A stretch of 64,000 nt of DNA, taken from contig QLIY01000272.1 of NCBI GenBank assembly GCA_003260075.1, positions 62,001 through 126,000 on the forward strand. The letters run 5' to 3'. The stretch comes from Phallusia mammillata. Its lineage: Eukaryota > Chordata > Ascidiacea > Phlebobranchia > Ascidiidae. Below the pieces are notes generated by a model. The model searched no databases and had not been told where the DNA came from. It saw only the letters and a program-made list of their open reading frames with translations. Position 1 is the first letter of the stretch, and the number at the start of each line of letters is the position of its first letter. Of the stretch, positions 1 through 13,300 are shown piece by piece. Made by a program: the position numbers and the translations under genes.

Positions 1-453
1 CAACAAACTAGTTCAAAATTTGTTTAAAATTGCGGTCATGGACATGTAATAATTATTTTATGTATAACCTGGATAAACGATAAACAAGTTTGCACATGGT
101 GATCGAATATAATTTGTTCAAGAAAACTGACTGTGGTGGTTCGGATCAATATCTCTCAAATTAAAACATTTGCTATTTTAAAGAATCGCAGCGTGGAGCC
201 GTGGACTGAAGAATACGTTTCGGTAAATACTAAGTCCAATGTTTTTACATCACAAGTTATGATAAAGACGTTTTATGTTGTTATTTGTCAAATATTCTGT
301 GTTTTGCGATTGCATTGTTTTAACTTGTGATGGTATATGCAAAGTAGCGCCCGATGCATTTACCAATGATCTACGGTATTGTTTCGTAACAAAGGTTTCT
401 TGCTTTTAACATTGATCGCTTTATTTAGGGCAGTTTCGTCTATAAAATCAAAG
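1..453. other. Upstream flank of SEC11
   Basis: AT-rich sequence without a recognisable gene; it should contain the SEC11 promoter and 5' UTR. A TATA-like stretch (TATAAAATC) lies at about 441, too close to the start codon to be trusted as a promoter. Confidence 0.4.
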
Positions 454-1819
454 ATGGAGATGTTCGACGACCTGCGTCGGATGAACAAGAGACAGGTGAT
501 TTTGAACAGACCTGTAAACTTTCTACACATTTTTAATTTAAACCCAACTCAAATGTTTAAATTATTTTAAAACCAGGTCTATTTTCAATTTCTCAACTTT
601 GCAATGATTGTTGCCTCTGCCTTGATGATATGGAAAGGTTTAATGGTTGTCACAGGAAGTGAGAGTCCAATTGTGGTTGTTCTCAGGTGGGAAGTTGTGT
701 TTAGATGAAACTGTAGGCATAGCACAGTTTTTACACCCCCCCCCCCGATATGGAAAGGTTTAATGGTTGTCACAGGAAGTGAGAGTCCAATTGTAGTTGT
801 TCTCAGGTGGGAAGTTGTGTTTAGATGAAACTGTAGGTATAGCACAGTTTTTACAGCGATGGTTTGAACTGTTCTTTTTATTGGTTATTTTTCAATCAAA
901 ATACATTGTCTGTTGTTTGCAGTGGAAGTATGGAACCTGCATTTTTCCGAGGCGATCTTCTTTTTCTAACAAACTACCAAGAAGATGAAATCAGAGCTGG
1001 AGAGATAGTTGTTTTCAAAATAGAGGGTAGAGACATACCAATAGTGCATCGGGTTATAAAAGTACATGAAAAGTAAGCCACCAATGTTTCTTCGAAATTA
1101 AACTGTACTTGTTAACAGTCTTTTAAACAGGAATTCCTTTTTGGTTTTATAGTACAAAGTTAAATAAATCTGATTGAAAGGTATGTTTATATCGATAAAG
1201 CTTTCTTTTAATTGATAGGCCGGACGGCAAGATTAAGTTTCTTACCAAGGGTGATAACAATGAGGTTGATGACCGTGGCCTGTACAAACCAGGGCAGTTG
1301 TGGGTGGAACGCAATCATGTAGTTGGTCGTGCGAGAGGCTTTGTTCCATATGTTGGCATGGTAACCATTCTTATGAACGATTACCCCAAATTAAAGGTTA
1401 GAAATTTTTGTTTTCACTTTCTTACAGAAATTGTCCCAAAATTTTGAGAAATTTTAAATTTTCTCTGAGAAAAATATGTTCATTGCAAAATACATTTTTA
1501 ACACTACAGTAAACCTCACTTAAACCGTATTTGGTTAATCCAGATCTTCGCCTAATTCGGACAAAACTTGAGGTACAATGATTTGTAATGTGGTAAGGCT
1601 TAACTAGTTGACATCTGTTAATTCAGACCACCCCCAATTTTCGACAAATTTTAATTAACCAAGGTTTACTGTATTTTATCACAGATCTGTCAAACAAAGA
1701 CCTTACAAATCTGAAAATTTGAAGTAGACAAGTACTGCTACGTTAAATTGATCTTGTTTTGTTTCCAGTATGCAGTACTTGGACTTCTTGGTATCTTTGT
1801 GCTGGTACACAGGGAATGA
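454..1819 (+). CDS. SEC11: Signal peptidase complex catalytic subunit SEC11
   Basis: Catalytic subunit of the ER signal peptidase complex, which removes signal peptides from proteins entering the secretory pathway. Coding exons read as 454-495, 577-686, 923-1072, 1219-1396 and 1769-1819, all with GT-AG borders; they sum to 531 nt (176 aa), close to the ~179 aa of animal SEC11. The start gives [14 protein letters not shown], matching the cytosolic N-terminus of the family. A membrane segment follows ([18 protein letters not shown]). The catalytic serine lies in SGSMEP, the histidine in IPIVHRV and the aspartate region in [10 protein letters not shown]; the C-terminus ends LVHRE as in SEC11A/C. 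Oddity: the second half of exon 2 is repeated at 747-797 after a run of 11 C, without a second acceptor; this looks like an allelic assembly duplication. An in-frame reading extends upstream of 454, but family alignment favours ATG 454 (or the second ATG at 460). Family assignment is very secure. Confidence 0.95.
627..855. repeat. Allelic duplication around 11 C (SEC11)
   Basis: 627-735 and 747-855 are copies with two visible base differences; 736-746 is all C. It covers the end of SEC11 exon 2 and the start of intron 2. Confidence 0.9.
1507..1671. mobile_element. Pogo/Tigger-like miniature element, SEC11 intron
   Basis: Terminal inverted repeats CAGTAAACCTCACTTAA at the left and a matching AACCAAGGTTTACTG at the right, flanked by TA on both sides as expected for Tc1/mariner-pogo target duplication. 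165 bp, non-coding. Related copies at 27666 and 52395. Confidence 0.75.
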
Positions 1820-2090
1820 TTGTTCTTGTCTTTCGATGCAATGTTGGATCTCTGTTTGGTGCAGTGACTGTTTAGGATTATTGGAGATCACTTAAGTGAT
1901 AGTCAACATTTCTATTTATTGTTTGTGATGTTTGGTTACCCATATTCGCCAGTAATACTTGACCTATTTTGAGGAAACTTTCAAGAGTGGTAGATTTTAC
2001 CATGGGGCTGTGTCATCCCCATTGCCCAACACAAAAATTTGGTTATTATTATCATGGGATGCTTTGTTTTGGGGAAAAAATGAATGGGTT

Positions 2091-2100
2091 GTATAATAAA
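2091..2100 (+). terminator. Candidate poly(A) signal of SEC11
   Basis: An AATAAA hexamer lies in the sequence GTATAATAAACC, about 270 bases after the SEC11 stop codon. The position fits a short 3' UTR. No transcript evidence is available. Confidence 0.4.
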
Positions 2101-2261
2101 CCACTATAATATATATGTAGTTTTGACTTGTGCCTTTTGTACTGTCTTTGTCTCGTTCATTTTTTTGAAAACTAAATTAGATTTAAAACTTCACATTTGT
2201 CAGCTTTTGCCTTTCCATTTTTTTCTTGCAGAGAATTTAGGTTAATTGCAAATTCTAGTTT

Positions 2262-2580
2262 GTTGCATACTGATTTCCACACTATAGTCGAATGTTAAAA
2301 AAATAATCCAGATAATCACCAAGAAAAAGCTTGTTGAAAAAGCAAATTGGAGTTGCTGTTTACCACAATCAACTGTATCTGATCTCACATAATCAGCTAC
2401 CCCAAATTTATGATACCCCCCCCCCGTTGCATACTGATTTCCACACTATAGTCGAATGTTAAAAAAATAATCCTGAAAATCACCAAGAAAAAGCTTGTTG
2501 AAACAGCAAATTGGACTTGCTATTTACCAGAATCAACTGTATCTGATCTCACATAATCAGCTACCCCAAATTTATGATGA
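2262..2580. repeat. Allelic duplication around 10 C
   Basis: 2262-2415 and 2426-2579 are near-identical; 2416-2425 is all C. Intergenic. Confidence 0.9.
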
Positions 2581-2759
2581 ATGTGTCTGAAAGTAGATGA
2601 AATTGTGCTGCTGTGCTATGTAGACTAGTTTTGTTTCCCAAAAGCTGAACATATTTCATTACAAATAACAATCCAAACAAACCAATTTGTTTAGATGGCC
2701 AAAAAGATGTTTTTATAGTGAATCTTGTTGACATGTCATTTGTGCAGCGTTGGTAAATT

Positions 2760-3455
2760 CCCCCCCCCCTGTGTAATATGGCAGTAATGTATGTTGAAAC
2801 TACATTAGAACTTTTTTGATCGCAAATGTTCAGCATGTGTGGTGCCACTGTACTGTACGGTCAAATGATTGTATGGTATCACATACTTAACTCCTTGTTT
2901 TGAAAATGTTTGTTTCTGACTTATTTGCTGTCTTAACTATTTACTTGTACATGAGCTTGGTGCAGTCAACTGTGTCAATGATTCTAGAAACTAATTCACT
3001 GCCAAGGTGGCGATTTTCCCCCCCCCCAAAACTTTTGCCACTGCACCATGCTCATTATATTGTTCTTATTGCAGTCCTATACTGATTTTTGACACTACAG
3101 TAACAGGCTTTTTTTCCAAACCGAAATATAAAAACTAAATTTATAAGTGAACCAGTGGACCCATTTTGAATTGTGGGCCTAAATAATATTGTTTCAAGTC
3201 TATTTCTGTGTAATATGGCAGTAATGTATGTTGAAACTACATTAGAACTTTTTTCATTGCAAATGTTCAGCATGTGTGGTGCGTCTGTACTGCAGGAGCA
3301 AATGATTATGTGGTATCACATACTTAAATCCTGGTTTAGAAAATGTTTGTTTCTGACTTATTTGCTGTCTTAACCATTTACTTGTACATGAGCTTGGTGC
3401 AGTCAACTGTTACAATGATTCTAGAAACTAATTCACTGCCAAGGTGGCGATTTCC
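2760..3455. repeat. Displaced allelic segment between two C runs
   Basis: 2770-3017 is bounded by 10 C on each side and is a diverged copy of 3207-3455. A small haplotype contig appears to have been placed next to its partner. Confidence 0.85.
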
Positions 3456-3717
3456 CACCTTTTCTGACCTCAAGTTGAGGGGTAATCTCACTGATTGGAG
3501 GTTGTCAAAAGACAATTTTTGTTAATTTACATGCTTTCTGATATACATTCGTCTTTGCAAGCAGTTAAATGACGGCAAAATTTGGCTTGTTTTTATTTTA
3601 CTTTAAATTTTTAAGCTAGTTTTGTCTAGCGTAGTTGCGGTTTTTGAGAAATGGACCTGGCAACACTGTTCACGGCAAAAAAAATGTTCTAAAGCTTGAT
3701 TAACATATCAAGTTCAT

Positions 3718-3985
3718 ATTGATCATTGTTCAAAGTCATAGCTGCGTTGACTGCACAAGCTCACAAGAAAACGTCATTTCTGAAGTTTGTTTCCGAGGTT
3801 TCATTAACATTTGTGTGGGGAAAGGGATTGATTATATGTGTTTTCGCCCCCCCCCCATTGATCATTGTTCAAAGTCATAGCTGCGTTGACTGCACAAGCT
3901 CACAGGAAAACGTCATTTCTGAAGTTTGTTTCCGAGGTTTCATTAACATTTGTATGGGGAAAGGGATTGATTATATGTGTTTTCT
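3718..3985. repeat. Allelic duplication around 10 C
   Basis: 3718-3846 and 3857-3985 are near-identical, separated by C at 3847-3856. Confidence 0.9.
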
Positions 3986-6900
3986 ATTCTGAATGCCTAT
4001 TACTGCTTTTTGATCCCGTTATTTTTTGTGCACAACGGGGAGCTAAAGAGTCGGTGTTTTCTGTTTTCAGTGTGCAATGGAATACAAAGGATAGGAAATG
4101 CTTCTGGTGTTTATGTAACAGCTCAAGTGAAAATTGTCAAAAAAAACTGTCAAAATAACCAGGCTCGTTTGCGAACCTAAAAACCAAGCTATAATGTCCC
4201 GGGGATCCATTTTCTACAGAAACCTCATTATACATAAGCTTTACCATTGCTGTTGACCAATCATCCGGGGACACAACCAAGATTAGGAAAATAAATAGAA
4301 GTCCCCTGTTACATGGGTGTGTTGTTGGTAGTTGCTAAGGGTAACGCGAAAAACACAGTCTGTATGCTAGTGGAGCGTGTCTACTGGCATTGCCGCACTG
4401 CCGCAGAACACGGCCTCAATTAGGTCGCTCTGTATAAGAACGATCCAAAAATAGCCCTTGAGTCAACCTTTTGTGGCCCTGAGCCGAGCGAAATCGAACA
4501 CCGGCAGTAACAGTGTTTTTGAAGGTCCAGAAAGTTCGCCCCCAGCGCACCTTTAAGATCACGTGATCCTAGATTGTCATCAGACACCACAGAAAACTCC
4601 CTGGGAAAGGTTGTCGCGACTTGTTTATTGCCGACTTCGGTCGAAATAGTTTGCCAGTGTCAGAAAGAGGCGTCCGTGGGGTCCCAGAGGTGCCTTTATT
4701 AACTTAGCCTGAGTTTGAAACATGTATTTGGCCGCACACTCATGTGAGGTAAGACATACACGTAGCAACTAGCAAGGATGTTTGTCAACAATATGAGAAA
4801 CAAGAAACTTGTTTACCCGGTTAGTATTGCAAATTTTAGTGGGATGTCAGTGTTTAGTATATTTTTCATTTTCAGCACAGTAAAAATCAGTTTAGCGCGG
4901 TTTTATGGCTGCTTTCGTTTTAGTTCACATTTTATAAACGCTTTGTGGTGAAAAGTTGAATTTGCTGTTAATGTCAGCCGTTACAAAAATATAGTTAAAC
5001 ACGACCCTTTTACCATGAAAAGGAGATCAAAAACACATGCTATATGTTCCCAGTAATGTTTTACGCATATGTACACGTGTTGTAACTTATTTGATTTTTT
5101 ATTACTGTACCTACGCTAAGAATTCAAGCGCACAGCTTGGGGCAAAAAGGTTATAATGGTATAATGAGGCCCGACCTTGGCACACTCTTTAACAACCACT
5201 GTAAAAACAGTATCTCCACATCCCACGGGGTAGGCTATATAAATTTTATTAGTTTATGAACGTAGCAGTATAGCAGGTAGCCTACAGACGTACAGTCAAC
5301 GTCAGCAAACAACAAATTTCACCACAAAGAATTCCCCATAGAGAACAAACGTATGCTGGTCTCGGTCTTACAGCAGGTGTTTTCCTTTGCCGCGACAAAA
5401 GGCTTTTTTCCACAAACGTGAGTGTTCGAAACAGCCTAAAGCAAATGTTTGCATGCGGATAGCACGTACTAAATAATGGTAGACACCTACGTTATATCTA
5501 AATATATAAAAAACGAACAATATTTTGCATCATGTAATTCCATAAGGTACAAGCACGTATTACAGAACGCATTATAGTAGATTGTGTTGAAATATAAGGC
5601 TATATTTTTTGACTTAAGTTATAGCCTACACGTCAAGAGAACTTAGCCTAACAATTGCATCTGAATATTAAATTTAAATTGATTTCCTTGTCAAATGTCA
5701 GCAATCTTTTCAGCATAACAACCCACACACTTTGCACAACGTTTTGCAACGTGTGTGAATACTTGCGGCCGCGGCGGCGTCGTTCCGACCAGTTGCGTCA
5801 TTTGTTTTGCAGCGGCTTCGTATCACGTGATGGCCACATTTCGGTGACGCTCTAACCTTTAAATAATATATTTTCCTGTGCGTTGGTCCTGCAAAAAAGG
5901 TCATTTGAAATTGCTTGTACTTTCGACAATAATGTTCGTGATTTCTAGCGGTTATGAAACACAAACGGTTAGCAACACAATTAACGAACAAGCAATACAA
6001 CAACATAATAAAACTTGGTAATAAATGCTGCGACATTTGTACAAAACGTTCCGACCGAAAAACACGAATCTGCACTTATACAGGCTTATGCACACATGAC
6101 TTACCATTTTCTGTTGGCAGTAGGTTAATGAAAATTAATATGAATATCTTAACAGTTTGAGTAGCCTATCTAAATTGAGCTCAATATTTTATCACATGTT
6201 CGTCCTTGTGTGATTTGCCCAATTCAAATGCCACATACGTTATCCTATATAATATATCCGTGCAAAATATTAACAAAACAGCGTCAAGATATATCGCTAT
6301 TACATGAAAAACAAAACTAGTAAATTGTAAATTGCAGTCACATTATCACAAACTGCAGTATTTTGCTTTTTATGGCCTCCGTTTGTAAAAAATATGTTAA
6401 CAACATAAAATCTGCACACTTTTGCACCATACAATGCCAATATTTATCAAACTCCAGTCAAAAACAGTTTATAAACAAAATTGTTTCAGTCAGCATGTTA
6501 AAAAAACGACCTGCAGTACCACGTATAGCCTAGGGCCCTAGGCCTATAACCTACATTCGCTCAAATGCCGTAAATTTGTATTCAAAATCCACAGCAAATC
6601 AATTATTTAACATTTTTAACGCAATTAGCATAACCTTAAATCACATGTACAAAACAGTACCTTGAACTTAAAAAATCTACGCGGCAAACGTAACCTTTCC
6701 ATGCCACAAATGATGTCACTTGCAAAATTGGCCGTGGATTCAGGACAAAGAGCAGGTCACGTGTCAAAACAGCTGACAACCTGTTCGGATTCGGTTTGAC
6801 GCCGCGAACCTCGCTGTGTGGAACAAGTCTGGTGCAATGTAAACATTACGCCACAGCACAGCGACCTGAAGCCGTATTGTCCGCTGGCAAGTCAGGCCTT

Positions 6901-8478
6901 TGCCAGGAAACCACCACTTTTGAAGCGCGTCACGGTACAACGGTTTTTAAGTACTGCTACGCTATGGGTAGAATTAAATATGAAAAAATACAGAAGGGCC
7001 AAATACCAAACAAATATGTGAAAATTAGCATGGTAATATTAAACTAATTGTGTGGATATATTTTTTTATTTCTAAAACAGCGTTGTTATTGAATAGTGAT
7101 GCTAGGTCAAAGGCTATAACTCAACCGTTGCGTAGTGGATGAGTCGGCTGCCGCAGACTTGTTTTGAACCGAGCTAGAACCAGTGCCAGCTGGTTTTAAG
7201 CGACCGAGCCCTGAGCCAGCGCCGGCGTTTGCGAGCCGACGCTTTAACGTGCAACAGCTTTGAGTGCGGGTCTGCGCGATCATGTTATAGAAAACTAGTT
7301 AAGTGCGTTTTTTGGTAATGTTGCAAAGAAGGTTAGCATGCTGTTTTGTAAGACCGGTAATCACTGATTAACCAGGCATGTTCGCGTGGTCAGCCGTATT
7401 TACTTCTGAGGCTTCAAGTCTTAAACTGTTGTTTGCAGAAGTTTTATAAGTCGGCAATTGTCTGGCGTGTTGAACTTTGTCCAGTGTCAGCTCGCAGCGT
7501 GCAGCAGCCGTCCATTTGTTTGTTTGTACAGTAAACAGTACAAGCCTTTGAAAACGGCTACTGTGTATTTGTTTAAAACGCTTTCACCTAAATTTGATGA
7601 ACAGCTTATGCAACGTTATTGCAGAACGTAGCGTTTCCTGTACGTACGTAAAAGTTTAGGGAGGTTAAAATACCGTTTAAATTCACGCTAAAGGCAGTTA
7701 CTAGCACTAGGTCACAAGCCTTTTGAACTGCGATATGGAACGTTAAATGTGGCCAATGATTAACCAAATAATATTAAACATCAACTCTGCTTTTGATTTT
7801 TAGACATGAATGCATTGACATTCCCGCAAAAAGTAGTTATCTTGCTGCACTGTTAAAGCACTAACACAGGCCTTGTGAATCACTGTGCCATAGAATGTAC
7901 AATGAATTGATGAGAAGTTCCATCATTCCAAAGTTCCCGCTTGTTTTGACATTTCTAATCAAACCTGGCAGTTGCCGGGTTGGCTATTCTTCAGACACAC
8001 CAAAAAAAGTATGTATTGCATTTTTATTTTCTTGATTTACACTGCATCTGCTTGTGTATTTTATTTTATTCCCTTTGTTGTATAATTTGCTTATGTTTGC
8101 AACACCATTGTGTATCCTAAAAAAAATGAACCTGTTAATCTGTTCAAAATCATGCTTACTTTTAATCAACAATTTTGTCTTGCAACAATTTGGAAACATT
8201 TCTAACAATGCGAATTTGTGTTTTGTAAAGTAAAAAATATTGATTTGAAAGCAAAATCACATGATGGTGTTGTCGAATGTACACATATTTTATTTACTAA
8301 TCAGTTGTACAAAACTGCTGTATCATCTTGTTACTTTTGTGCTGCGTGCTTGTATCGAATTCGACATCCAAAACAACTCCCAAAAAAATCCCAGCACATG
8401 AGAACAAAACTGTTAGGACTCTTGTATTTTGATCAGTTCTAGTGTAGCTGTTGCAATTCGCTTTCTCTGCCAAACAGT

Positions 8479-11400
8479 ATGGGGAGACTGGGCGACCAAC
8501 TGTTAGATTTCCCAAGTAGAAACCGAGCATCAGGCCATGTGGTGAGTTAAGGACAGTAAAGGTATGCGCCATGATGGCACACTGTTCAAGTCTGCATTAT
8601 TTTTGAAACTTGTCAGTTGTGTACAATTTTGTTTGTGTATATACCGTGCATTTTAAAAACACCATGATCATGTACTTTTGCCTAGATGTTTTTTTTGTGC
8701 CAACATTTAACCTTGAAAGGCCTAAAAGATGATAATTTGAATTGCATTGCTTTTATGCATGATTTTGAAACAATATTCCCCTCGACTACTGTGCTTTTTA
8801 ATGGTGACACTGTGTCAATTTGATCAACAACAAATCAAAACCAAATGAAATGTATTTTTGAAATGTCTAACAAAAGTACCTGTATTAACAAAATAATTAT
8901 TTTGTGTTGAACATTGGAAAGACAAAACAATTTGTATTTTTGTGTGCTTTTTTTGTTCAGAACTTTAATTTGATGCTATTAATGTTATGTGCAGTTTTAC
9001 AATCCAGTTTGCTTAAAGTTTTCTCTTTATTTTCAGGGCAGCCAAGAGACTTGCGAAAGCCCTGATGGATCCAACTATGTATGCTCTGTAGGTCATTGCT
9101 GTGGAGGAGATGGTTGCTGCACCTACTACTATGAGCTTTGGTGTAAGTCACATTCATATTGTATTTGTATGTATTTTTATTTTCTTATTTCTATGTAAAG
9201 CTGGTTTGTTCCAAGCTTTTGGTCAAGAAAGTGTGCTTCAAACTTAATTTAAATTTACACACATGTCAGTTAGTTATCCAAAGTTGATCCTCCTAAAGTT
9301 TGAACTGGCAGTTCACCCACAGGCCCTCAAAACATGTTTTATAGGAAAGCTATTGTTTCTTCAATCATGATGGAGTTCTTATGCACATGCTTTTTTAACC
9401 ATTAAGTTATTTGTCTAAAACTAAAAAAGATACTGTATATGGCCATTTACTGGTGTAAAATGGTTTCAAACTCTAACAATACTGAGATAGATCAGGAATT
9501 TAATTGAAATAAAAAGACTGCTGGTGCACATAAACAGGAAGTATATTTCTCCTGTTTGTGTTGAAAGCATTGCTTTACTATAGGCAATATAGGTGCAGAA
9601 CGGTAAGCAAAACCATTTTTTTTGGCTAAAAGCCGTCATGTACAAAATGCTCTACAGGTATTAAGAACAATTCTCAACTTGGTAGGCTTCTAAACTGGCA
9701 TTAAAATATTGTTGTTATATTTGTTTATGATGGAACAGATGGATATGCCTTACTGTTTAATAGGGCATGCAAACCCAGGTGAACCTTTCTTCTGAATAAT
9801 TGGCTGCCTTTCTCTAATCAATAAATTAAGCTTATTATATGGTCAGTACAGCATACAAGCCTGTGTCAATAAAAGCTGCAGGTCTGCTCTTAATAATTAA
9901 TTTTACTCCCCAGATATAACTTTTCATATCAAGCAGGCAATTAGTAAGTCTCAATTTCACAAACATTTTTTTACTCGAAGGTCACTGCTAACTTATCAAC
10001 TATGAGAACTTAAAGTCTCTACCAGTATATTGGATATGTATTGGGATTTATTGGGAATTTTTGAGTATAATTAATAAGGTTTACAAATTTGTTGGTAATT
10101 ACTGATAAATGGACTGGAGTTGTGATTCACTACAATAGGCAATTGCTAAAAAATTGTCATGATTTGGACTTAATTTAGGCAATAAACTTGAGATGACTTT
10201 TAACTCCCAAACAGTTTCACTTGCTTGGTAAATGGCTTTAATGACTTTGATTCAATGCTGGTTTATTTCTTAGTTCTCTGAAACCAAATAAATTGTTCAA
10301 TCCAGAAGATTAATCGAATTTGTGTGATGAAAAAGGCATCCTTAAAGCCCCTTTTTACCAAGCCCATTTAATGATCGAGCCATAAATATATTGTGTATTA
10401 TTTACTACTAGGCAGATTGTTTCATTCCATTTACCCCCAAATCATACCAAATTTGTTCCTGTTTGAAAGCCTGTTGCTCAATATACAAGTATTTTCTCAA
10501 TATACATGTAAGGCCAGGTTCTTATGGTTATCCACACATTTTGATGTTAACTTTGTTATTTTTTGACAGGGTTTTGGTTGATCTGGGGTGTCATTATCCT
10601 GATGAGCTGCTGCTGTGCTTATCATCACAGACAAAAACGACGAGAGGATAGAGCAAGAGGTGGCCACAATACTACATCTGGTACACGACATCCATATGCC
10701 GGGGTGTGTAACTATCCAGGACCCCCACTGGACAATCGTAAGTCAAAATAGTGTTTTCTTCATTACATTACTATTGCTTAACTCAGAAATGCGGCAGATT
10801 TTTTTCTTGTGATATGATGCCTGATGCCATAACCTTAAACGGGGCAAATGTATTTGTGATAGGTTAGTGCAGGGGTTCTCAACCTGCCAAGGACTGTGGC
10901 CCCCTTAAAGTTTAATTTGGGCCTTCTGGCACACTTCAAATAACATTTTAAGTTCTGTGCCCCCTGCAAAACATGTAAATGACAAACTTGTGTTGAAATT
11001 CGGTACAAATTTTGGCTTTAAACAAGTTGAATAGAATAAACAACAAACTGTAATCTTGACAATAGGGAATAAATATATTTGCAGCACACACTCAACTCTG
11101 TGTATTATAAAAGAAAATGGCTTACTGATTTTCGTGGGTGTTTCTGGTGAGGCTACACCTGTGACCTCCTGGAAAACAGCTCGTAGGCCCCCTGCGGGGC
11201 TGAGGGCCCGGTTGAGAACCACTGGGTTTGTGCTTAGTGGTGAAATCGCCATATGACTAACATTTCTATTTTTAGTGTTAAGTATCAGGTATTGTTCTCC
11301 AAAGAATGGGATGTAAACAATGAAACTAACGTCGTTGTTTTAAACTTAACCCATTGTTTACAGAGGTACTTGGGTATTGCAAGCTTCCTGTGTACGATGA

Positions 11401-13300
11401 GATTATTCGAATTCCACCCACTGCATCTCCACCTCCTCCGTATTCATCTCGAAGACGATCAATCAACACTATTGCATGTTTGCAGCCAAACGAAGCGGGG
11501 TATGTCTTTCTTTTTCACTTTGTGCACTTGAAACCATAGTAAATATCCATTTCCAAAAATTTTGAAACCTGTTACATGCAGGGTTCGACAAAATGGGCCA
11601 TTGATCAGTCAAATAAACTACCCACCCTGAATTGAATGAAAATAATTCATGTTTTCTTCCAAATCTATGATTTTTGTTTGGCACTACCTTTTTCTTATCT
11701 ATCGGTTTAACTAAATTTTACAAGTCACATTATAAAACGCTTGCATTATGTACTTTTATTCAACCAACCAAAAAACATCAATATTATGGTAGATACTAAC
11801 ATGATGTTTGTACCATTAAGTTTACTCATTTTTTGTTGTTGTTTAATATTGGGAAATTCTTTTTGCAGTGAAATGCAGATGACAATTGTGCCTTGTCACA
11901 TCACTGGTTCTATGTTGTCACTTGCCTCTCTGTCACACTACGTGCCCGGAATCATTTCACAAAGCAACAACATACACATTTCGGTATGACTGATTTCGTT
12001 AACATAATGAATGACCTTTCTGTCTATTCAGTTGTTTATCATAAAACTACCTTTGTGTTTTGGTAACTGTTTAAAAAGTCCATGTCAAAAGTTAATGGTT
12101 TTATGTCAGTAGTTTACGAACTTTTACTCATTCCTCACCGTTTGGGGTTTTCAACTTATATATATCACATTCCACACATATATATACCATTGTTTTGAAA
12201 GGCACACAACAATATAATGGTTGTAACAGATATGATTTTTTGAAGGATGCATGCTAGATGAATTGGTTACCTGCTCTTTTTTGAGTTGACCTTTAAAGAG
12301 CTGACTGCAAATGTTCTGTTTGGCATTAAAGTGATATGCTCGGTGCATTATGACGTCACAAAAAATCCCCTTTTCACGTTTTAGCTCTACAAGGCCCCTT
12401 ACGTCACCGGCGGTGTTTTATTGTAGCTGTACATGCCCATAAAGTACGCGTTCTTCCACCATTCTAGTGCATTTGAAAAATCATTCGTTTTTGCATATAG
12501 ACACCCTTTAGACCACTAGTTACATATGTTAGCAGGGCATGAATATGCAAATTTAACGCTCGGGTCAGTTTGTGCAACTTCTCGGCCGAGCACCGAGCAT
12601 TAAAAACAGCGACGCTCGGTACCGAGTACTCGGGTTCTGGCTCGGCTCGGCCCATCCCTAGTTGACATTGTACCAAGGAACCAAGAAAATAAAATGATTT
12701 ATTCGTTTACTGGCCAAAAGCCCCTTAATTTGTGGTGTATATAACACGGTTTTTGTTTTGATTTACTTAAAGAAAAGAAAAATGTCATATTCCCCCGAAA
12801 GCAACAATCTTTTGTAATCTTTTAAGGTCAATCCGACTTCAATGCCACCCACTGATCAGGTAGCCACTGATGACAACAACAACACGATCACGCCAGATTT
12901 CCCTACAAGTTCAGAACAAATGCAAAGCGCCCCACCCTTGCCCAAGAAAGAGGTTGAAAACACCTCGAAGGATCTAACCGACGTCGACCGGGTTTCGGTT
13001 GTCAAATCGCCGCAGAGTGTGCACGAGGGCTGCTCGTACATCACCGAAGAATTGCCCCATGATGTGGAAAGCAGCGACAACAGTGAGTACGAAGATGAAG
13101 ATGATTACCTACTTGGTGTCGACCCGAACAATAACATCCAGCCAGTAATGATGCACCCTAAGGAGTTGATCGCCGGCCGACAATCGCCGCGTATCGGTGC
13201 CGACGAAGCCGATGCATTACGACCGTATGATGATGTTTGCTCGCAAGAAGCCAGTTCGTTTTCCAGTGTAGGTGACATTGTACTCAACCTTACACCGTGA
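8479..13300 (+). CDS. WBP1L: WBP1/WBP1L-like WW-domain-binding membrane protein
   Basis: Single-pass membrane adaptor of the WBP1/WBP1L (OPAL1) family, whose cytosolic PPxY motifs bind WW domains of proteins such as YAP and NEDD4-type ligases. Exons: 9037-9142, 10570-10737, 11364-11499, 11869-11983 and 12827-13300, plus a tentative first coding exon 8479-8541. Together 1062 nt, 353 aa, close to vertebrate WBP1L. Exon 2 holds the family signature: a Cys-rich segment (CSVGHCCGGDGCC) followed by YYYELWWFWLIW, where the first W of the pair is complete in exon 2 and the second is split across the splice junction. A membrane helix and a Cys cluster (LMSCCCAYHH) follow, then a basic stretch. The PY motif SPPPPYSS is in the fourth exon. 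The last exon is acidic and low complexity. The first exon (MGRLGDQLL...) does not look like a signal peptide and is phase-compatible only; the true start may lie elsewhere. A hAT element sits in the intron at 10870-11224. Whether it is closer to WBP1 or WBP1L cannot be settled here. Confidence 0.87.
10870..11224. mobile_element. hAT-like MITE, WBP1-like intron
   Basis: Left end CAGGGGTTCTCAACC, right end GGTTGAGAACCACTG, imperfect inverted repeats typical of hAT elements. Flanks GGTTAGTG and GGTTTGTG match at 7 of 8 bases, fitting an 8-bp target duplication. Confidence 0.8.
12293..12660. mobile_element. Diverged hAT-like element related to 23796-24116
   Basis: The right end reads GGCTCGGCCCATCCCTA. 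The flanks GTTGACCT (left) and GTTGACAT (right) match at 7 of 8. Internal sequence matches the reverse complement of 23796-24116 over several blocks (for example GCACCGAGCATTAAAAACAG). The left terminus has decayed. Confidence 0.65.

Larger units (their letters stand above)
1820..8478. other. 6.6 kb without supported coding sequence
   Basis: It contains the SEC11 3' end, three allelic duplications flanked by C runs (2262-3985), and then about 4.5 kb of unique sequence. A more GC-rich zone lies around 4330-4720 and another around 6700-7280, possibly promoter or 5' UTR of the next gene. ORFs here are short and resemble nothing I know. Confidence 0.45.

Noticed and set aside
736..746. C runs as biological elements (i-motif or G4 regulators, or insertion hot spots)
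   Set aside because: The near-constant 10-base length, single-strand bias and flanking allelic copies are better explained by assembly filler.
627..855. True tandem exon duplication in SEC11
   Set aside because: The second copy has no acceptor, is joined by a C run, and the same pattern recurs across the window irrespective of genes.
5710..6075. 121-aa open frame on the minus strand
   Set aside because: No recognisable domain, no splice context and a skewed composition; likely chance.
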